A stretch of 60,247 nucleotides of DNA, from positions 1 through 60,247 of the IMG/VR virus record IMGVR_UViG_3300028392_000069. The stretch is one strand, 5' to 3'. Below are positions 55,899 through 60,247 of this stretch, in pieces. The stretch is from a virus. The first letter of the stretch is position 1. Each line of letters begins with the position of its first letter. The translations under genes and the position numbers were made by a program. The notes beneath the pieces are model-generated. The model saw only the letters and a program-made list of their open reading frames with translations. It ran no database searches and was not told the origin of the DNA.

Positions 55899-57557
55899 TT
55901 AATTTACTTTTGTTGGCTGGCCGTTTTTAAGAGTCCACTTCCCCTTGCCTCTAAACTCAGTGATTACACCTTCTTTTAACATACTAGCAGGAGGGGTAGT
56001 TGAAGCCGCCGCAGGAGCCGCAGGAGCCGCAGGAGCCACAGGGGGAGGGGTAGCTATACCTGATTTATCTCTAGTAGCCCTAAACCTCTTACGATAATCG
56101 TCTTCTAGTTTTGCTAACGCTGCTTGATCTTCAGGTTCTGTAGACTGCGAAAGCTTGCGTGCTGTCTTATCCATCAGCTTATGGGAACTCCAAGCTTTAT
56201 CTTCCTCTTCGCTAGCTTTTTCACCAACCGCTGCCATCTGTGGGGCTTGTCTAAGGCCATACACTTTTGCTAAAGCTGCTTTTTCTTCGTCGGTTCCAGA
56301 AGTCATTATCCGCATTGCTTCACTTTGGTCGGTAAGTCTTGGTGGTGATTTAGGTGCAAATGGTCGTTTGTTACGTTCCGCAGCAGCTTCCACTGCACCT
56401 TTAGCCGACTCTTTACGCCCAGCAACACCGAGGATACCTGTAGCCATTTTACCGAGTAAGGTGTTTAAGGATACGTTGTTGTCCTTAGCAATTTTAGCTA
56501 AATCTACTTGGGCTTTTTGCTCTGCTACTACATCGCCATTCAACTGTGCGCGTCGTAGCTCTTGAACTTTGTACTTTGCTTCATTGAGCATCACTTGTTC
56601 TTTAAGTGCGTCACCACGCAGCCCTTGCTCACGGGCAATATCTTCAGCAGCAGCTTTACTCCATGAAGCGCCAAACCCACCAAACAAACCACCAATACCG
56701 GTTTGCCCGCGAGTGCCTTCTCCAGCATCAATCAACGATTTAAAAAAAGCCGATTTTGCTAACCTTTTATTTTCTTCACGTTGCGTGTCTGATTCAGCAG
56801 CGTTTGCTTTTCGTTGCGCTTCTAAACCTTTAAGATAGTCCGCGCCAATTGGGGCGGTTGTATCAACCCCGTAATCTCTACCACCTTCACCTGTTAGGCG
56901 TTTTAGTATGGCTGCACGATTGTCAACCGTAGGAAGTTTTTTTCCTTGCTGCGCTTGTATTTGAGCCTTTAAAGCTTCAAACTCACTAGCTGTATCAATA
57001 CCGGAACCTTCTGCGCTACCACCTGTGTCATCATTTGTGTCATCACCTGCGTTATCACCATCTTCTTCATCCGCATTGGGATCAGAAACTTGGCTCGGCC
57101 CGTTTCCAGCAAACGCCACAATTCCACCCGAGCCGTACTCAAAGTTGCTGGAATCAACGGGTAAATTCATCAACCCACCATCTGCGGCGGAAACCGGTTG
57201 TCCTTCAGGGGGAGCTTGTGGAGGCATACCTTGTTGGGGCATACCTTGTTGTGGCTGGGCTGGCATACCTTGTTGGGGCATACCTTGTTGTGGCATACCT
57301 TGTTGTGGCATACCCATTGTGCCCGCCATTAGCTGCTGAGCAATTTCTTTAGGCAACGAAGCGTTCAGGGGTTCTGTTGGGGGGTTTTTAGGTATTCCAC
57401 GTTCTTTAATATTTCGATTGATTTCGTTCAACCGTATGAGTGCCATATATGGCGGGATATTAAGATTCATGCCTTTAGCCGCAGCGGACAACAACTGGAT
57501 TGACTGCGGAGTAGGGGGCAGCATATTAAGCTGCTCTTGGGTTTTGATTAGATTCAT
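55899..57557 (-). CDS. Internal virion protein with GMPQQ repeats
   Basis: 552 residues. Residues about 75-115 are Gln/Met/Pro repeats (QQGMPQQGMPQQGMP). A following segment (SAADGGLMNLPVDSSNFEYG, then SGGIVAFAGNG) is a motif I associate with phage internal proteins. The rest is Ala/Lys/Glu-rich helix (AAAEDIAREQGLRGDALKEQ). No membrane segment. Directly upstream of the giant protein, 1 bp apart, so probably co-assembled in the head. Confidence 0.72.
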   Translation of the reverse strand: MNLIKTQEQLNMLPPTPQSIQLLSAAAKGMNLNIPPYMALIRLNEINRNIKERGIPKNPPTEPLNASLPKEIAQQLMAGTMGMPQQGMPQQGMPQQGMPAQPQQGMPQQGMPPQAPPEGQPVSAADGGLMNLPVDSSNFEYGSGGIVAFAGNGPSQVSDPNADEEDGDNAGDDTNDDTGGSAEGSGIDTASEFEALKAQIQAQQGKKLPTVDNRAAILKRLTGEGGRDYGVDTTAPIGADYLKGLEAQRKANAAESDTQREENKRLAKSAFFKSLIDAGEGTRGQTGIGGLFGGFGASWSKAAAEDIAREQGLRGDALKEQVMLNEAKYKVQELRRAQLNGDVVAEQKAQVDLAKIAKDNNVSLNTLLGKMATGILGVAGRKESAKGAVEAAAERNKRPFAPKSPPRLTDQSEAMRIMTSGTDEEKAALAKVYGLRQAPQMAAVGEKASEEEDKAWSSHKLMDKTARKLSQSTEPEDQAALAKLEDDYRKRFRATRDKSGIATPPPVAPAAPAAPAAASTTPPASMLKEGVITEFRGKGKWTLKNGQPTKVN

Positions 57558-57566
57558 TATTGACTC

Positions 57567-58433
57567 CTACCCTAATGTAATTCCAAGTTTTGCTAGCGCA
57601 TCAGTCAACTGCCCAAGCCCACCAACAGTAGAAGTTAGTTGTCCAAGGGTTGACTGGGGCAAAGGTTGGTTGCTAACTGTGGAAATGGGCAGCCCTTGGA
57701 GCAAAGACTGTTGGAACTGTATTTGTTTTTGCGGGTAATCACGTTGCGCTAAGAACTCGTTATAGTCAGAAGTAAGACCTTGTTGCTCAATACCGCGTTG
57801 CTCTTGCCCTTGTTGCGTCATCATATCGGCTAGTGTTTTTGCTTGGCCTTGCTCTGTATTGAACTGACCCATAGCTTTATCGTAGGCATTAGCGTAGCCT
57901 TGGCCGACAGTTTTGTTTTGCTCTTGCATCAAGTTACGTTGGGTTTCGGAATCCATAATAGCTTGACGACCACCACCAAACGCGCCTGCACTAGCCATTT
58001 TTCCAGCGTTTTGGTTTTGGGTAATTTGAGACTGTCGGCGTAGCTCATCTAGCTGTGGGTTTAATACAGATTGCAAGTACGGGTTCATGTATTGCCCAGC
58101 AATACCAGTTCCCCCTTTACCACCCGTAATTGACCCGTTAGCTCCGTATTGCGGCAATTGATACGCCCCAGCAGAACTAAAACTTTGCCCAAGATTACTA
58201 GGAAAATCTAACCCACCAAGCCCGCCAAAAACTTTGTTTTGTAAATCAGAAGCGCCTGCAACCTGTGCGCCTTGATAGGTTTGATATGGTTGGTCAGCTA
58301 AAGCCGATGCTTTACCAAGCATACTTGTTACGTATGGCCCCGCCCATTCAGATAAGGTAGAGGAAGATGTGCCCCCCGCAGCAGGGAGAGAAGAGGCCGA
58401 AGTTCCGGCAGTATTAGTAAGAGCGGTTGCCAT
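57567..58433 (-). CDS. Gln-rich internal/tail protein
   Basis: 288 residues. Repeated Gln-rich helix (QNAGKMASAGAFGGGRQAIM, then DSETQRNLMQEQNKTVGQGY) and a Pro-rich end. The start MATALTNTAGTSASSLPAAG and GRQAIMDSE-type helix are common in podovirus-like internal proteins. Ejection-type role inferred. Confidence 0.7.
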   Translation of the reverse strand: MATALTNTAGTSASSLPAAGGTSSSTLSEWAGPYVTSMLGKASALADQPYQTYQGAQVAGASDLQNKVFGGLGGLDFPSNLGQSFSSAGAYQLPQYGANGSITGGKGGTGIAGQYMNPYLQSVLNPQLDELRRQSQITQNQNAGKMASAGAFGGGRQAIMDSETQRNLMQEQNKTVGQGYANAYDKAMGQFNTEQGQAKTLADMMTQQGQEQRGIEQQGLTSDYNEFLAQRDYPQKQIQFQQSLLQGLPISTVSNQPLPQSTLGQLTSTVGGLGQLTDALAKLGITLG

Positions 58434-58442
58434 TTTTAGTCC

Positions 58443-59549
58443 TTATGTGGGAAGGTACTTATCTACATTGGTGTTGGCTGCAATATTGTTTGTTGCACTC
58501 CTAGCCTGCTTAATTCGATCCATCATAGCGTACAGTTTTCGTGCGCCAGCTTCGGATGAGCCATTGCCAATTTCAGAGACAATTCTAGCTGGGAGCACAA
58601 ACTCCCCATCAGCTAACTTGGCTTTTTGCGATTCCCCGATTGTGGCAGGAATATCATCGGACACCCCATCGCCGGGGCCACGCAAAAGCTGCCCACCATC
58701 TGAATACGCCCCTAGGTTAGAAATACCCCCAGAAGCCATACGCACGCTACCGCCTTCGGCATAGTTTTTAGCTACGTCAATATCAGCTTGGGATATACCA
58801 TATCTAGCCATATCCTCCATTAATTGTTGGGGGGTGGGATATGTACTTAAATAAGTTTTAATATTTTTATAGTATTGAGATAGCCCAACACCGCCGGGAG
58901 CTACAGCCTTTGCGTATCCTTGGGAAACTAGGGAACCAACTGGAGCTACTGTTGGGGCTACTGTTGGGGCTACCGTTGGGGCTCTAGTTGGGGCAACCAT
59001 GACGGCGGTAGTTGGGGCTATTGTTGGGGCTTGGGTTGGAGCAAAGGTTGTACCCGGCGCTGGAGTTGGAGCCACTGTTGGGGCTAAAGTCTCTCTGGAA
59101 ATGTTTGAAAGCAAAGTGTATAACCCCGTATTTGGATCGGGGGCGCTATTAAGTGCGGGAGCAGCACCTTGCTGCGTGTATTGCATAGGAGAGAAGTAAG
59201 TAATACCTCCAGACCCCGGACGCCTAGGGGTTACACCAGCGTTTGAAGTAGCAGGATTTGCTAAAGTATTTGTAGGTATAGGTAGCATTTGCCGATTAGC
59301 TGTATAAGTAGGAATGCCATACTTATACCCAGCAGGAGAACTAGATGAACCACTGCCCAACAAAGAACTTATACCGTAAAGCCCAGCAATTTGACCTGCT
59401 GTGCCCAGACTGCTAGTGCCACTAAGTAAGTTTTTTGCGCCTGTCCATAGGTCATTTACGTTCCAATCGGTTGCGCCACTTTGTACTCCAGTACTAAAAT
59501 CTCCGGGGTTGTAACTAGATGCATCAAATTGGGTAAGCTCGTTCGACAT
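58443..59549 (-). CDS. Virion protein with Pro-Thr repeats
   Basis: 368 residues. Residues about 155-205 are Pro-Thr repeats (APTVAPTVAPTVAP). The C-terminal part GGQLLRGPGDGVSDDIPATI, then KAKLADGEFVLPARIVSEIG and LYAMMDRIKQAR is a module widely conserved in podovirus-like structural proteins. Lies between the giant repeat gene and internal proteins. Virion role likely. Confidence 0.78.
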   Translation of the reverse strand: MSNELTQFDASSYNPGDFSTGVQSGATDWNVNDLWTGAKNLLSGTSSLGTAGQIAGLYGISSLLGSGSSSSPAGYKYGIPTYTANRQMLPIPTNTLANPATSNAGVTPRRPGSGGITYFSPMQYTQQGAAPALNSAPDPNTGLYTLLSNISRETLAPTVAPTPAPGTTFAPTQAPTIAPTTAVMVAPTRAPTVAPTVAPTVAPVGSLVSQGYAKAVAPGGVGLSQYYKNIKTYLSTYPTPQQLMEDMARYGISQADIDVAKNYAEGGSVRMASGGISNLGAYSDGGQLLRGPGDGVSDDIPATIGESQKAKLADGEFVLPARIVSEIGNGSSEAGARKLYAMMDRIKQARSATNNIAANTNVDKYLPT

Positions 59550-59550
59550 A

Positions 59551-60246
59551 TCATCCCTTTCCTAAAATTCGGAGGATTTCATCTGTGGTTGTGGGGGTAC
59601 TTGATGTACCCATAATTTGTTGGATGTAATCATTTACATCTGAAGTCTTAGCATTTTCGCTTTTCTCTTTGTTTTCTGCAAGGCTTTCAAGCAATTGATC
59701 TGGCTCTGCTCCAGCTTGGGTAACGCTTAAGGGTTTATAAATCTCTTCTTGCAATTCTCCGTCTTTTAACTTTTGCTTCTTAGACCCAAATTCTTTCCCA
59801 TAGTAAAACACATTAGCAAGCTGCGGTACATTTTGTTGGGTTGAAGCTGCTGGGATGCCTGTATACGCATAAGGCGATGGGGCTCGTGTAGGTTTAACTG
59901 TAGGTTTAACTGTGGGTTTAACAGTTGGGGCTACCGTTGGGGCTACCGTTGGAGTTACCGTTGGAGTTACCGTTGGAGTTACCGTTGGAGTTACCGTTGG
60001 AGTTACCGTTGGAGTTACCGTTGGAGTTACCGTTGGGGCGAGCGTAGGCTGAAGAGTAGGCTGAAGAGTAGGCTGAAGGGTAGGCTGAAGGGTAGGCTGA
60101 AGGGTAGGCTGAAGGGTAGGCTGAAGGGTAGGCTGAAGAGTTGGGGCAAGCGTAGGGGCGAGCGTAGGCTCAAGTGTTGGGGCAAGCGTAGGCTGAAGAG
60201 TTGGGGCGAGCGTAGGGGCAAGCGTAGGCGCAAGTGTAGGGGCAAG
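59551..60246 (-). CDS. Giant repeat-rich virion protein, C-terminal part (open at right edge)
   Basis: 231 residues in one frame open to the right edge, ending with a stop 1 bp before the next gene. It begins with LAPT, LQPT, VTPT and VKPT repeats, then YAYTGIPAASTQQNVPQLAN and a charged helical end (ESLAENKEKSENAKTSDVND). It has no start of its own. It matches the missing end of the gene at the left edge; joining needs 5 further bases (plus any missing repeats) to keep frame. Confidence 0.75.
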   Translation of the reverse strand, partial: LAPTLAPTLAPTLAPTLQPTLAPTLEPTLAPTLAPTLQPTLQPTLQPTLQPTLQPTLQPTLQPTLQPTLAPTVTPTVTPTVTPTVTPTVTPTVTPTVTPTVAPTVAPTVKPTVKPTVKPTRAPSPYAYTGIPAASTQQNVPQLANVFYYGKEFGSKKQKLKDGELQEEIYKPLSVTQAGAEPDQLLESLAENKEKSENAKTSDVNDYIQQIMGTSSTPTTTDEILRILGKG

Positions 60247-60247
60247 C
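59888..60247. repeat. Pro-Thr-coding minisatellite, right edge
   Basis: 12-bp units: gttggagttacc about seven times (59950-60030), aggctgaagggt-type about eight times, and ggggcaagcgta-type to the edge. Same unit family as the left edge. Confidence 0.9.

Noticed and set aside
49686-57738. Many plus-strand frames of 60-185 residues under the right minus-strand genes
   Set aside because: Opposite large coding frames; low-complexity complements (Gly/Ala-rich), no gene-like context.
59888-60247. Possible CRISPR array
   Set aside because: Units are 12 bp without spacers and encode protein repeats in frame; the 54-bp and 18-bp repeats likewise have no unique spacers.
1-60247. Simple circular join of the two edges
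   Set aside because: It puts the Pro-Thr repeat out of frame and gives an early stop; at least 5 bases of repeat appear to be missing.
1-60247. tRNA genes, integrase, transposase
   Set aside because: No cloverleaf-like sequence or recombinase motif was noticed by reading; a tRNA scan would be decisive for tRNAs.

Overview
This window is almost a complete genome of a double-stranded DNA tailed phage with a podovirus-like virion. It encodes a large terminase, a portal, a scaffold, a HK97-type capsid protein, connector/adaptor proteins and a tail fibre. There is no tail tube, sheath or tape measure. It also carries its own family A DNA polymerase, a primase-helicase, nucleases and a lysis cassette. 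No rRNA, tRNA, integrase, transposase, CRISPR array or lysogeny module was recognised. The sigma70-type promoters, a GH24 endolysin and a spanin-like secreted protein suggest a Gram-negative host. The gene style resembles uncultured freshwater phages, but that host and habitat reading is inference.

Layout. There are two opposing transcription arms. The late arm is on the minus strand. It starts near 28.0 kb and runs left through terminase, portal, a glycosyltransferase, scaffold, capsid, a second glycosyltransferase, a cluster of very small basic proteins, connector/adaptor proteins, tail fibre, lysis genes and tail proteins to the left edge. One huge minus-strand ORF is open at position 1, and its apparent C-terminal part re-enters at the right edge. 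Both edges lie in the same Pro-Thr-coding minisatellite. The genome is therefore probably circular or terminally redundant and was broken by the assembler in that repeat. From the right edge the late arm continues left through internal/ejection-type proteins, including one of 2143 residues, to 49.47 kb.

The early/middle arm is on the plus strand, 28.26-49.39 kb. Its first part (28.3-39.7 kb) holds many small unknown genes, a repeat-rich origin-like intergenic region (29.17-30.02 kb), and a MoxR-type AAA+ ATPase beside a metallopeptidase/VWA protein. Its second part (39.7-49.4 kb) is the replication module: VRR-NUC nuclease, DNA polymerase, Cas4/RecB-like nuclease, HNH protein, SNF2-type helicase, SSB-like protein, HTH protein and primase-helicase. 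The two arms converge at a terminator at 49.44 kb.

The most striking signal is a 15-bp palindrome, CCTAACAWTGTTAGG. About 14 copies lie between 28.3 and 39.7 kb, and I saw none elsewhere. Copies sit in promoter leaders, across start and stop codons, and inside genes, where they read in frame as Asn-Ile-Val. Five plus-strand promoters share an extended -10 element, and three of them are followed by a palindrome in the leader. This looks like a dispersed phage regulon, comparable in principle to mycobacteriophage stoperators. The array ends exactly where the replication module's own promoter begins.
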